A stretch of DNA of 19,928 bases from UMGS1649 sp964481385 (GCA_964481385.1 CAYZTN010000020.1:1-19928); one strand, 5' to 3'. Positions 8,412 through 15,614 are shown, counted from the stretch's first letter. Numbers and translations: made by a program. The notes: generated by a model not told the origin, from the sequence alone.

Positions 8412-9149
8412 TTACAAACTAACATCTACTATTGAATAATAATAAATAGCACCTGCTGGAGAATATATTTTTCCTACTAACTTTAAAGACTTGTTAAGCC
8501 CTAAAAACATAGGAACGTCTAAAGATAAATTTTCCTCGGATACAGTACTTTTATACTCCATAGATTGTGTATAATCTTCATATAGCTCACTTATTGTAGG
8601 GAACTTCAACAAGAAAGCGTTATGGTATGACTGTTGTAATACTTCCTTTACTTTATTTTCAGTAGTCCCTATACATTCAAATATTTCTTTATTTGATACT
8701 CTTTCGCCAGTATATATATCTATGTTGTACACCGTGTAGAATCTAGATAAATTAACGTTAACTTTCTGCTCTATGACTAAAGACAATATATTATCATTTA
8801 AATATGTATAATATTTGTAATCACTGTTATAGCTTAATTCCATCGCTTTCAAGTTTGAGTTTATTTCTTTAGCATAAGTAGAAGCAATGTTTACATATGG
8901 CAACTCAACTAATTTTATTGCTACTTCATCTTGCTCAATACATTCTCTTGTAAACGCATAAACCAAATCCCTACTTGAATCTTCGTATAATATATTCTTT
9001 GCCTCGTTTGGGCTTTCTGCTCCTGTTTCACCTATTTGTCCACTTTCTGGCTTTATACTTCCAACAAACATGTACACCGCCAATGATATAACTGCTAAAA
9101 ACAGCAATATAACTAGGGAAATGGCTCCTATGTTTTGTTCTTTTTCCAC
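8412..9149 (-). CDS. Membrane-anchored protein, possibly of the RsiV/PdaC (DUF4163/DUF3298) type
   Basis: One hydrophobic segment at residues about 10-30 follows a short polar N terminus, leaving about 210 residues outside the cell. A segment around residues 115-160 (ILSLVIEQK...FYTVYNIDIYTGERVSNKEIF) resembles the DUF3298 domain found in anti-sigma factor RsiV and deacetylase PdaC, in which a beta strand leads to a D..TG..L..LF turn. I see no catalytic motif, so the match is suggestive only. The start is GTG at 9149, with a strong GGAGGT 5 nt upstream. It is monocistronic and ends at palindrome B. Two Spo0A-box-like sites and a possible -10 lie upstream, hinting at control during entry into sporulation. 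Confidence 0.7.
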   Translation of the reverse strand: MEKEQNIGAISLVILLFLAVISLAVYMFVGSIKPESGQIGETGAESPNEAKNILYEDSSRDLVYAFTRECIEQDEVAIKLVELPYVNIASTYAKEINSNLKAMELSYNSDYKYYTYLNDNILSLVIEQKVNVNLSRFYTVYNIDIYTGERVSNKEIFECIGTTENKVKEVLQQSYHNAFLLKFPTISELYEDYTQSMEYKSTVSEENLSLDVPMFLGLNKSLKLVGKIYSPAGAIYYYSIVDVSL

Positions 9150-9169
9150 GAACTACCTCCAAAATTTAA

Positions 9170-9220
9170 TTCGACAAAATATTACATTTCTTTTAGCTTT
9201 TTATAATATTTTTCGACATA
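9170..9220 (-). promoter_or_regulatory. Two Spo0A-box-like sites upstream of the 8412-9149 gene
   Basis: On the minus strand TTTGTCGAA (9178-9170) matches the Spo0A box TTTGTCRAA perfectly and TATGTCGAA (9220-9212) matches with one change. They are 42 bp apart, about four helical turns. A possible -10 TATTAT lies between them at 9208-9203. One box would be in the spacer and the other downstream of the start, a layout that would suit repression. Confidence 0.45.
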
Positions 9221-9324
9221 TTTTACACCCAAGTTATATTATACTATGTTTGTATTTACAATACATAAATACATTATTATCCTTTTTCATAACCCTTTTA
9301 TATATATTATTATTTACCCTTTTT

Positions 9325-9360
9325 AAAGAGATAGTACCCTTCTATCTCTTTAATTTTTTT
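9325..9360 (+). terminator. Strong plus-strand terminator with no gene in front of it
   Basis: A perfect 10-bp stem AAAGAGATAG/CTATCTCTTT (9325-9334 with 9342-9351) has a 7-base loop and is followed by AATTTTTTT on the plus strand. The minus strand has no T-tract after the stem. Both flanking genes run on the minus strand, so the transcript it would end is unidentified. Confidence 0.55.
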
Positions 9361-9362
9361 GA

Positions 9363-9404
9363 GAGTGTCATTTGTGTCATTTGGGACGTTTTCAAATGAC
9401 ACTC
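9363..9404. repeat. Palindromic repeat copy C with a doubled left arm
   Basis: The plus strand has GAGTGTCATTTG, then a second TGTCATTTG, the conserved loop GGACGTTTT, and CAAATGACACTC. Either left-arm copy can pair with the right arm. It lies immediately after the stop of cadA. No T-tract follows on cadA's strand, so it is not a canonical terminator for that gene. Confidence 0.8.
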
Positions 9405-9410
9405 TTTAAC

Positions 9411-11468
9411 TCACTTCTTTTTTAATACTCTTATGCTATTTAATATTGTTAAAACTGTAACACCAACATCAGCAAATATTGCAAATGCCATACCAGTCAC
9501 ACCTAGCGTACTTAACACTAAAAATAGCGTTTTTGTACCTAGTGCAAATATTAAGTTTTCTTTTATAATTCTACTTGTATATTTAGAAATGTCCATTGCC
9601 TCAATTATCTTTTCAAGGTTATCTGTCATTATAACAACATCTGACGCTTCTATTGCACTATTTGAACCTACGCCACCCATAGAAACGCCAACATCAGCTA
9701 ATGCTAAAACTGGAGAATCATTTATGCCATCTCCTACAAAAGCTACTTTTGCATTTTCGTTTCTCTTGTTTGCTATTTCTTTTTCTAGTTCAACATATTT
9801 ATCTTGAGGTAACATGTTATACTTCACGTCAGTAACTCCTATAGCTTCGGCCACTTTATTTGCAACCGTTTCATTATCTCCCGTAAACATTTTAACAGTT
9901 ACACCACGTTTATTTAATTTTGAAACCACATCTTTTGCCTCATTTTTTAACGTGTCTTCAAACTCAATAAAACCTACAGTACTACCATCAACGTTTAAAT
10001 ATATATGAGTTAACTCGTGACTTTCTTTCTTGCCATTTACAAGTGCAGAATTTCCAATAAGTATAGTTTTTCCATTATACTCAAAGCTTATTCCTTTACC
10101 AGATAACTCTGTGTAATTTTTAACTTTTGACGTATCCAAATTGCTTTCTCCTACTATTGCTTTTGCTATCGGATGATTTGAAAAACTCTCGCCTAGCCTG
10201 CATAGTTCTAATATTTCCTGTTCTGAATAATTCTTATCCATTGAAACTATTTTGCTCACACTAAACTTTCCAGTTGTAATTGTCCCAGTTTTATCCATAA
10301 CAATTGTCTTTAGGTCCTTCATGCTATCTAAATAGTCACTGCCTTTTACTAGTACACCAACACTTGAGGCTTTACCTATTCCACAAAAATAACTTAGTGG
10401 TACAGATATTGCAATAGCACATGGACAAGATATTACTAAGAAAATTAGTCCTCTATATATGCTTTCGCTATACATAAGCGAAGTAACAAGCGGCAAAACA
10501 AGTGCAACTAATACCGCAAGTATTAGGACGGTTGGAACGTAAATTTTAGCAATCTTTGCTACTGTGTTTTCTGTTTTAGCTTTTCTGTCTGTTGCATTTT
10601 CTGTAAGCTCTAGTATTCTAGCAAGGCTTGTATCTGAGTATTCTTTTTCTACCTTTATTTCTAACGCTCCATCTATGTTTATTCCTCCAGCTAAAGCTTT
10701 ATCTCCACCGGATACCGGAACGTACTTGGCTTCTCCTGTAAGTGCCGAATTGTCTAAATTTGAATTTCCAGATAAAACTATTCCATCTACTGGTATTCTT
10801 TCACCCGGTAAAACTACAACTATATCGTCAAGCTTTACTTGCTCTGGTAAAATCTTTTTCATACCATTATCTAGCTTTAAATTGGCATATTCCGGCTTTA
10901 TGTCCATCAACTCTTTTATGCTCTTCCTTGTATTATTTACTGCTTTTGCTTCTAATATCTTTCCAAATTCATAAAGAGCCAACACCATAATTCCTTCCAT
11001 ATGCTTTCCAACTAAATATGCGCCTACTGCTGATATACAAATTAAAGTGTTTTCATCTAGAACTTTGTTTTTTAATACTTGTTTTATTGCGACTAAAAAC
11101 ACTCTATACATTAAAGCGAGATATGCAACAATTATTACTATTTCTTTTACCAAACCTTGTGGTATTATTAAAGCAATAACAGCAAGCATTACGCCAACTA
11201 CAAAACGTATAATATTTATTTTGTCTATCCCATTTTTTTCTTCTTTTACCTTCACATTTGCATTTACTACAACTACGTCTGGCTCTATTTTTGCTACGAC
11301 TTCTTTTATATATTCTTCTTCATCATTTTCTGCCACAAAGCTTAATGTAAGGGTACTAAAATTTACATTAGTGTTTTCCACTTTACCAGACTTTTTAAGC
11401 GCTTCTTCTATTTTCCTTGCACAGTTTGCACACTCCAACCCCTGTAATGTATATTTATATTTCTTCAA
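9411..11468 (-). CDS. cadA: Cadmium/zinc/lead-exporting P1B-type ATPase
   Basis: This membrane pump expels divalent soft metals (Zn, Cd, Pb) using ATP. The N-terminal metal-binding (HMA) domain has GLECANC with Cys13 and Cys16. The actuator motif is TGE at 244-246. The ion-path motif SCPCA (Cys348, Cys350) is followed by the phosphorylation site DKTGT at 392-396, the nucleotide-binding HP at 432-433, and GDGIND at 579-584. The CPC motif together with Lys and Asp in the last two membrane helices (GTKTLF and ADVGVT) indicates subgroup P1B-2 rather than a copper pump. I choose the TTG at 11468 (685 residues): GGGAG lies 9 nt upstream and the protein then opens MKKYKYTLQGLECANC, as relatives do. 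The start overlaps the end of cadC, so translation is coupled. Confidence 0.93.
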   Translation of the reverse strand: MKKYKYTLQGLECANCARKIEEALKKSGKVENTNVNFSTLTLSFVAENDEEEYIKEVVAKIEPDVVVVNANVKVKEEKNGIDKINIIRFVVGVMLAVIALIIPQGLVKEIVIIVAYLALMYRVFLVAIKQVLKNKVLDENTLICISAVGAYLVGKHMEGIMVLALYEFGKILEAKAVNNTRKSIKELMDIKPEYANLKLDNGMKKILPEQVKLDDIVVVLPGERIPVDGIVLSGNSNLDNSALTGEAKYVPVSGGDKALAGGINIDGALEIKVEKEYSDTSLARILELTENATDRKAKTENTVAKIAKIYVPTVLILAVLVALVLPLVTSLMYSESIYRGLIFLVISCPCAIAISVPLSYFCGIGKASSVGVLVKGSDYLDSMKDLKTIVMDKTGTITTGKFSVSKIVSMDKNYSEQEILELCRLGESFSNHPIAKAIVGESNLDTSKVKNYTELSGKGISFEYNGKTILIGNSALVNGKKESHELTHIYLNVDGSTVGFIEFEDTLKNEAKDVVSKLNKRGVTVKMFTGDNETVANKVAEAIGVTDVKYNMLPQDKYVELEKEIANKRNENAKVAFVGDGINDSPVLALADVGVSMGGVGSNSAIEASDVVIMTDNLEKIIEAMDISKYTSRIIKENLIFALGTKTLFLVLSTLGVTGMAFAIFADVGVTVLTILNSIRVLKKK

Positions 11469-11802
11469 TATGCTCAACTCCCATCTTAAATATTTTACCA
11501 ATATGTTCATCGTCTATTTCGTAATATATATTCTTTCCTTCTCTTTCATATCTTACTATTTTCGCCTGTTTTAATATCTTAAGTTGGTGAGAAATAGCGG
11601 ACTGATTCATACCTAAGAGGTAAGATATATCACAAACACAAAGCTTAGAATAGCTTAATGCGTTTAGTATTTTAATTCTCGTACTATCTCCAAATATTTT
11701 AAAAAACTCTGCCAAGTCTATTGATTTATCTTCGTCTAAAAGCTCCTTAGATACCTTATCTACTGCGTCTTTATGTATAACATTTTGTTCACACACTTCC
11801 AT
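11455..11802 (-). CDS. cadC: Metal-sensing ArsR/SmtB-family repressor, CadC type
   Basis: This 115-residue winged-helix repressor is released from DNA by metal binding. The helix-turn-helix covers ELCVCDI-type sequence (here KLCVCDISYLL) through MNQSAISHQLKIL. Two metal sites can be read. The alpha-3N site has Cys4, Cys55 and Cys57. The alpha-5 site has Asp98, His100, His111 and Glu114, with spacing identical to Staphylococcus CadC (Asp101, His103, His114, Glu117). The counterpart of CadC Cys11 is missing (Val8 here; His10 is near). GAAAGGAG precedes the ATG. It is the first gene of the operon with cadA, overlapping it by 14 nt, and is governed by the operator at 11814-11839. Confidence 0.92.
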   Translation of the reverse strand: MEVCEQNVIHKDAVDKVSKELLDEDKSIDLAEFFKIFGDSTRIKILNALSYSKLCVCDISYLLGMNQSAISHQLKILKQAKIVRYEREGKNIYYEIDDEHIGKIFKMGVEHIEEI

Positions 11803-11813
11803 ATTATTCTCCT

Positions 11814-11839
11814 TTCATATGAATACTTGTTCATATGAA
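11814..11839. promoter_or_regulatory. CadC/SmtB-type operator
   Basis: The perfect repeat arms TTCATATGAA and TTCATATGAA (itself palindromic) flank TACTTG. The central minus-strand reading TGAACAAGTATTCA closely matches the smtB operator core TGAACAGTTATTCA as I recall it. It lies just downstream of the -10 of the cadC promoter, where a bound repressor would block initiation. Confidence 0.8.
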
Positions 11840-11842
11840 AAT

Positions 11843-11871
11843 ATATTATCACTTTGTGTATTATATGTCAA
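11843..11871 (-). promoter_or_regulatory. Sigma-A promoter of cadC-cadA
   Basis: On the minus strand a perfect TTGACA (11871-11866) is followed after 17 nt by TAATAT (11848-11843). The transcription start would fall at the edge of the operator, giving a leader of about 35 nt. Confidence 0.85.
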
Positions 11872-11884
11872 TACCTTTTATGCA

Positions 11885-11924
11885 TGGTGTCATAGTGTCA
11901 TTTGGGACGCTCTCAAATGACACT
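11885..11924 (+). repeat. Palindromic repeat copy D
   Basis: The plus strand shows GGTGTCATA, then GTGTCATTTG, the loop GGACGCTCT, and CAAATGACACT. Its 40 bases are the exact reverse complement of copy E at 11955-11994. No T-tract follows on either strand, so it is not a standard terminator. Confidence 0.88.
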
Positions 11925-11954
11925 CGGCTTAAACTATGTTATATATATAATAAA

Positions 11955-11994
11955 AGTGTCATTTGAGAGCGTCCCAAATGACACTATGACACCA
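11955..11994 (-). repeat. Palindromic repeat copy E, terminator of the ABC exporter operon
   Basis: It is identical to copy D in opposite orientation, with 30 bases between the two. On the minus strand its hairpin is followed by TTTTATTATA and lies 22 nt after the last ABC gene's stop, so it probably also ends that operon's transcript. Confidence 0.85.
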
Positions 11995-12015
11995 AATAAC
12001 ACCTGAACTTTAATA

Positions 12016-12777
12016 TTATGAACCACTACTTTTATATTTCTTTACACCAATATTAAATGCAAGTATTGCTGGTATAATTATAACTAGGCTTACAAGCGGT
12101 AGCAATGCGTACCATGCGTGTTCTGACGCACCTGTTAGATACAACATTGGATAATATGAGGTAAGTGAAATAGGTATTATATACGTAAAAAACGTTTGAA
12201 TTGTTTTATTAAAAATACCTATTGGGTACTGAGCAAAATCTCTCGTACCATATACAAATATATTTATTACCTCTAGCCCCTCAGTTGTAACAAAACAAAA
12301 TGCTGCCCCTATTATAAGTATGGCGGAAAATACTGCAGTACTAGATATAAGCATTAAAATTATTAGTGGAATAGAGCTAAGTCCTAGTTTTAGCTTAATA
12401 GCGCCATATATTAAAAAGCCTAAAGAACCTAAAACTTTCATAAGTTTTGGTGTCTCAAACTTTGTTCCCATTATCTGCAAATATATATTTTGTGGTCTTA
12501 CAAGAAGTAAATCAAATTCACCGTTTTTAATAAGTTCTGAAAATTTATCAAAACCACGAAGCATAGCTTCTGCTAGTGCTTCACCAAATTGTACTACTGA
12601 AAAGCAAAGCACTACTTGATATATACTAAACTTTTCAATCATTCCGAACTTACTAAATAGCGAATAAAACGTAACATAATACATTAAAAATGCTAACACT
12701 TGAGATATACACAAAAATACAAATGACGTTTTATACTCTAATTGTGATTTTATATGCATTGAAATATACTTTAACAT
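12016..12777 (-). CDS. ABC-2 type permease, second subunit (PF06182-like)
   Basis: This integral membrane protein of 253 residues has about six hydrophobic segments. Conserved features of the DUF990/ABC2_membrane_6 group include the amphipathic stretch LIKNGEFDLLLVRPQNIYLQ between the early helices and YPIGIFNKTIQTFFTYIIP near the end. It would pair with the permease encoded by 12779-13582 to form the membrane pore. GGAGG precedes the ATG, and the start follows the upstream gene's TGA after one base, indicating translational coupling. The substrate is unknown; relatives are annotated as drug or polysaccharide exporters without firm evidence. Confidence 0.85.
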   Translation of the reverse strand: MLKYISMHIKSQLEYKTSFVFLCISQVLAFLMYYVTFYSLFSKFGMIEKFSIYQVVLCFSVVQFGEALAEAMLRGFDKFSELIKNGEFDLLLVRPQNIYLQIMGTKFETPKLMKVLGSLGFLIYGAIKLKLGLSSIPLIILMLISSTAVFSAILIIGAAFCFVTTEGLEVINIFVYGTRDFAQYPIGIFNKTIQTFFTYIIPISLTSYYPMLYLTGASEHAWYALLPLVSLVIIIPAILAFNIGVKKYKSSGS

Positions 12778-12778
12778 G

Positions 12779-13582
12779 TCAACCTCCTTGTATACAAATT
12801 TTCTTTGTAGCTTTTCTCATTAAAGCTACCCCTATTAAAACTAGCGCTACTAACCAAAAAGCTTGAAATCCTAGGTTTTCAAAACTTTCTGCAAGCGGTA
12901 TATCACCAGAATACACTCTAAATGGTAAGTCGCCAATAAGCCTAAATGGTAAAAAATATGCAATGCTTTGCAGTATGTCTGGAAGTAGCGGAATTGGCAA
13001 GGTAAACCCCGCCAAAAGCTCTGCAAAGGTATAAAAGATACCATTTACGCCTTTATCGTCATATGTAAAAAATATAATTGTCTGCATTATTACAGTTATG
13101 GCAACTAGTATTAAAGTGCCTAGTATTAAGGTAATAAGCGACATTAAAAACGAACTTACTGACGCAGGAAGTGCTAAACAATATGGTTCAGGTAAACAAA
13201 ACGCCAATATTATTACAGGAAACATTCTAAGAAATACTTTAGCTAACTTTTTGCTAATACACTTTATATACCACCATATGTACAAGTTATATGGTCTAAC
13301 TAGCTCATACGCAACCGTTCCATTTTTAATACTTTTTGTTAATTCACTATCCTTATCTCTCATATATATTAAGGCGAATAACGCTTGTTGTAACCAAATA
13401 TATGTTACTACGTTTTGAAAGTCCATCGGTACATCTTGTCCAGCCCCTTTATAGAAAGCTTGATATATGAAAATCTGTAAAAATCCCCAGAAAAATTGTG
13501 TACAAATTCCTGCAATTGCCGCCGTTTTGTATTGAAGATTTGTAATCAACATCGTTTTAAAATATCTAATATATCCTCTCAT
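12779..13582 (-). CDS. ABC-2 type permease, first subunit (PF06182-like)
   Basis: This 267-residue protein has about six membrane segments. It has the same group signature as its neighbour: TKSIKNGTVAYELVRPYNLYIWW corresponds to the partner's LIKNGEFDLLLVRPQN segment. The C-terminal part (ILQSIAYFLPFRLIGDLPFRVYSG) is also typical of the family. AAGGAG lies 8 nt before the ATG, which overlaps the ATPase gene's stop codon (ATGA). The two permeases are similar in length and plan but clearly diverged, as expected of a heterodimeric exporter. Confidence 0.86.
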   Translation of the reverse strand: MRGYIRYFKTMLITNLQYKTAAIAGICTQFFWGFLQIFIYQAFYKGAGQDVPMDFQNVVTYIWLQQALFALIYMRDKDSELTKSIKNGTVAYELVRPYNLYIWWYIKCISKKLAKVFLRMFPVIILAFCLPEPYCLALPASVSSFLMSLITLILGTLILVAITVIMQTIIFFTYDDKGVNGIFYTFAELLAGFTLPIPLLPDILQSIAYFLPFRLIGDLPFRVYSGDIPLAESFENLGFQAFWLVALVLIGVALMRKATKKICIQGG

Positions 13583-14559
13583 AACTCATACTCCTTATAC
13601 ATTTGAAGTATTATGTTATCTATGTTGTTTTCATGGACATTTACATCTTTAATATCACAAACATTGCTATACATTTGTATAATGCTAGATACATTTTCCG
13701 TACTGTCATTTGCTACTTCTATTAAAACTCTGTCGTTTGACTCTTCTAATTTTTTAGATTGTATTTTTGGAATTTCTTTCATATTTGAATAAATAATTTC
13801 TAGTTGTTTCGTTGCTTGGAATTTGTTTTTGATTTTCTTTAGGCTACCGTCATATAACAATTTTCCTTTCCCTATAACCATTACTCTTTTTGCTAATTCT
13901 TCAATATCTGTCATGTCGTGAGTGGTAAGAATTATTGTTACCTTTTTCTTTTTGTTGATGTTTTTAATAAATTCTCTTAACTGTACTTTGGATACAGCGT
14001 CAAGTCCTATTGTCGGTTCATCTAAGAATAAAATATCTGGACTATGTAACAGTGCTGCGACTAGTTCGCATCTCATCCTTTGGCCTAAGCTTAGTTGTCT
14101 TACTGGTACATCTAAAAACTCTTTAATGTTTAAACTTTCTACTAATTCATCTTTTGTCTTTTCATACTCATCATCCGGTATTTTGTAAATTGACTTTAAA
14201 AGTTCAAATGATTCAATTACTGGTATATCCCACCATAATTGAGATTTCTGACCAAATACTACACCAATATGTGATGTGTACTTCTTTCGGTCAAGGAATG
14301 GATTCATACCTCCTACTATACACTCTCCTGAATCTGGATAAAGGATACCACATAGCATTTTTATAGTTGTGGACTTTCCTGCACCATTCGGACCAATGTA
14401 CCCTACAATTTCTCCTTTCTCAATTTCAAAAGATACATCTTGTACAGCATGTACTTCCCTGTACTTCGGCTTAACAAATGACTTAAATGCGTTTATTAAA
14501 CCCTTGTCTTTAGTTAAAATCTTAAAAGATTTGTTTAGGTTTTTAACTTGAATATACAT
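13579..14559 (-). CDS. ABC exporter ATP-binding protein (COG4586 type)
   Basis: This is the cytosolic ATPase that drives the two downstream permeases. Walker A GPNGAGKST is at residues 56-64, the Q-loop region is VVFGQKSQLWWD (about 100-111), the signature LSLGQ is at 156-160, Walker B ILFLDE at 176-181, the D-loop GLD at 185-187, and the H-loop TTHD at about 214-217. The stretch at residues 12-36 before the first core strand (KDKGLINAFKSFVKPKYRE) and the QLWWD motif mark the COG4586 group, which goes with DUF990 permeases. About 100 residues follow the core as a regulatory C-terminal domain. AAGGAGG lies 5 nt before the ATG. It is the first gene of the operon, after a leader of about 120 nt with a candidate operator and attenuator. 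Confidence 0.93.
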   Translation of the reverse strand: MYIQVKNLNKSFKILTKDKGLINAFKSFVKPKYREVHAVQDVSFEIEKGEIVGYIGPNGAGKSTTIKMLCGILYPDSGECIVGGMNPFLDRKKYTSHIGVVFGQKSQLWWDIPVIESFELLKSIYKIPDDEYEKTKDELVESLNIKEFLDVPVRQLSLGQRMRCELVAALLHSPDILFLDEPTIGLDAVSKVQLREFIKNINKKKKVTIILTTHDMTDIEELAKRVMVIGKGKLLYDGSLKKIKNKFQATKQLEIIYSNMKEIPKIQSKKLEESNDRVLIEVANDSTENVSSIIQMYSNVCDIKDVNVHENNIDNIILQMYKEYEL

Positions 14560-14584
14560 CTTACCCTCCTTCTAAACGTACAAA

Positions 14585-14671
14585 AAAACGCATTACTTTA
14601 AGAGTAACTAGCTTTAGGCAAATTCTATATAAATTATATTCCTTAGTTTAGTTTCTTTCATAATGCGTTTT
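14585..14671 (-). promoter_or_regulatory. Candidate attenuator in the leader of the ABC exporter operon
   Basis: On the minus strand the arms AAAACGCATTA (14671-14661) and TAATGCGTTTTTTT (14595-14582) form an 11-bp stem ending in a T-tract, like an intrinsic terminator, entirely between promoter and first gene. The 65-base interior can fold alternatively: AACTA..AGG with CCT..TAGTT, and TTACT-CTTAA-AGTAA, the latter sharing bases with the terminator arm. A 15-codon frame (14661-14614) begins with ATG inside the 5' arm but lacks a visible ribosome binding site. Confidence 0.45.
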
Positions 14672-14681
14672 CTTAAAACGA

Positions 14682-14718
14682 ATATAAGTATTTTACTATA
14701 CTTATATCTATTTGTAAA
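14682..14718 (-). promoter_or_regulatory. Promoter and overlapping operator of the ABC exporter operon
   Basis: On the minus strand TTTACA (14718-14713) and TAAAAT (14695-14690) are 17 nt apart. A perfect 10-bp inverted repeat ATATAAGTAT/ATACTTATAT with a 6-base centre (14682-14707) covers the -10 and part of the spacer, as a repressor site would. Two direct TTGTCAAAAA repeats lie upstream at 14722-14731 and 14741-14750. Confidence 0.65.
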
Positions 14719-14768
14719 GAGTTTTTGACAATTTTTTATTTTTTTGACAAGCGTCTCTGTCAAGTTTT

Positions 14769-15614
14769 TTACTCAATTCCTACTATTGTAGCAAAAGTCG
14801 CGTAATCTTCTTCTTTTCTCATTGTTGTACATCTATATGAGTAAAAGTCGTCATTATTGCACTTTGTGCATATATCAGCACTATGAATATTTATTCCTTG
14901 CACACCTCTTTTTTGCAAGTCGTAAATTATAACATATTTTAAATCTATATGAATAGTTCCATCTTGGTCCTCATATATATACTGCTCAGACTGTGGCCAC
15001 ATATTTTCAAACATCTCTTTAAATGCTATGTCACGCGTTGTAAAACAACATTTAGATATTGCAGGACCTAGACATACCACAACATCTTTGGCACTCGTAC
15101 CAAATTCATTTTCCAACTTATCTAACGCTTTTAAATATATTTGTTTTAGCGTTCCTTTCCAGCCACTATGAATATTTACAACCACCTTGTTTTTTGTGTC
15201 ATACATAATTATTGGCACACAGTCTGCAGTTGTAATCATTGTATAGATACCAGACTCATTTACTAAATACGCATCGGCTTGCTCTGAATTCTGAACTTTG
15301 TATGAATATTCTTTCATATTTTTACTAGTAACACGAATTACTCTATCTGTATGAGCTTGACTTGCCTTACAAAGAGTATCACTAGATATATTTAGTGCGT
15401 CACATACTCTATTCATATTTTCCATTAAATTTTCTTTCGTATCGTGGCTTGCAAGTCTTAAATTAAGACTTGCATATACACCATCACTTACTCCGCCATG
15501 TCTTAAAAACACCGCATTTTTAACACCCAATTCATTCAAACATTTAAACTCCAAATATTCAATTCCATTTGCACCTTTTTTATGCAAAATTTCGCTATTT
15601 GTATATTTTCCCAC
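14769..15614 (-). CDS. pgeF: Purine nucleoside phosphorylase / multicopper-like enzyme of the YfiH (PgeF, LACC1) family
   Basis: Members are zinc enzymes with purine nucleoside phosphorylase and adenosine deaminase activity; older annotations say polyphenol oxidase or laccase domain protein, and in E. coli a role in editing peptidoglycan precursors has been reported. Family motifs are RHGGVS at 38-43, QAHTDRV with His88, TTADCVPI with Cys132, and HSGWKGT with His149. The Cys-to-His spacing of 17 equals that of the E. coli zinc site (Cys107-His124). LGPAISKCCF follows, and the C terminus has SYRCTTMRKE where many relatives have SYRRD..T. The start is GTG at 15614, with GAGGT 5 nt upstream. A candidate -35 is present upstream but no good -10. 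Confidence 0.92.
   Translation of the reverse strand: MGKYTNSEILHKKGANGIEYLEFKCLNELGVKNAVFLRHGGVSDGVYASLNLRLASHDTKENLMENMNRVCDALNISSDTLCKASQAHTDRVIRVTSKNMKEYSYKVQNSEQADAYLVNESGIYTMITTADCVPIIMYDTKNKVVVNIHSGWKGTLKQIYLKALDKLENEFGTSAKDVVVCLGPAISKCCFTTRDIAFKEMFENMWPQSEQYIYEDQDGTIHIDLKYVIIYDLQKRGVQGINIHSADICTKCNNDDFYSYRCTTMRKEEDYATFATIVGIE

Noticed and set aside
11047..11574. Plus-strand open frame of 175 codons
   Set aside because: It is antisense to cadA and cadC, which are unambiguous; the threonine/phenylalanine-rich product has no features.
11881..12000. Short repeats that could suggest a CRISPR array
   Set aside because: There are only two copies, in opposite orientation, each a palindrome, with no regular spacers. 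It is an inverted pair, not an array.
14560..14690. T-box riboswitch in the ABC exporter leader
   Set aside because: No T-box sequence (UGGN core with AGGGUGGNACCGCG-like box) and no specifier-loop layout is visible; the downstream genes are not amino acid related.
14744..14770. Hairpin TTGACA/TGTCAA followed by six Ts on the plus strand
   Set aside because: It points away from pgeF, whose strand has only A-rich sequence after the stem, and no plus-strand gene precedes it. The stem is short (6 bp). I do not call it a terminator.
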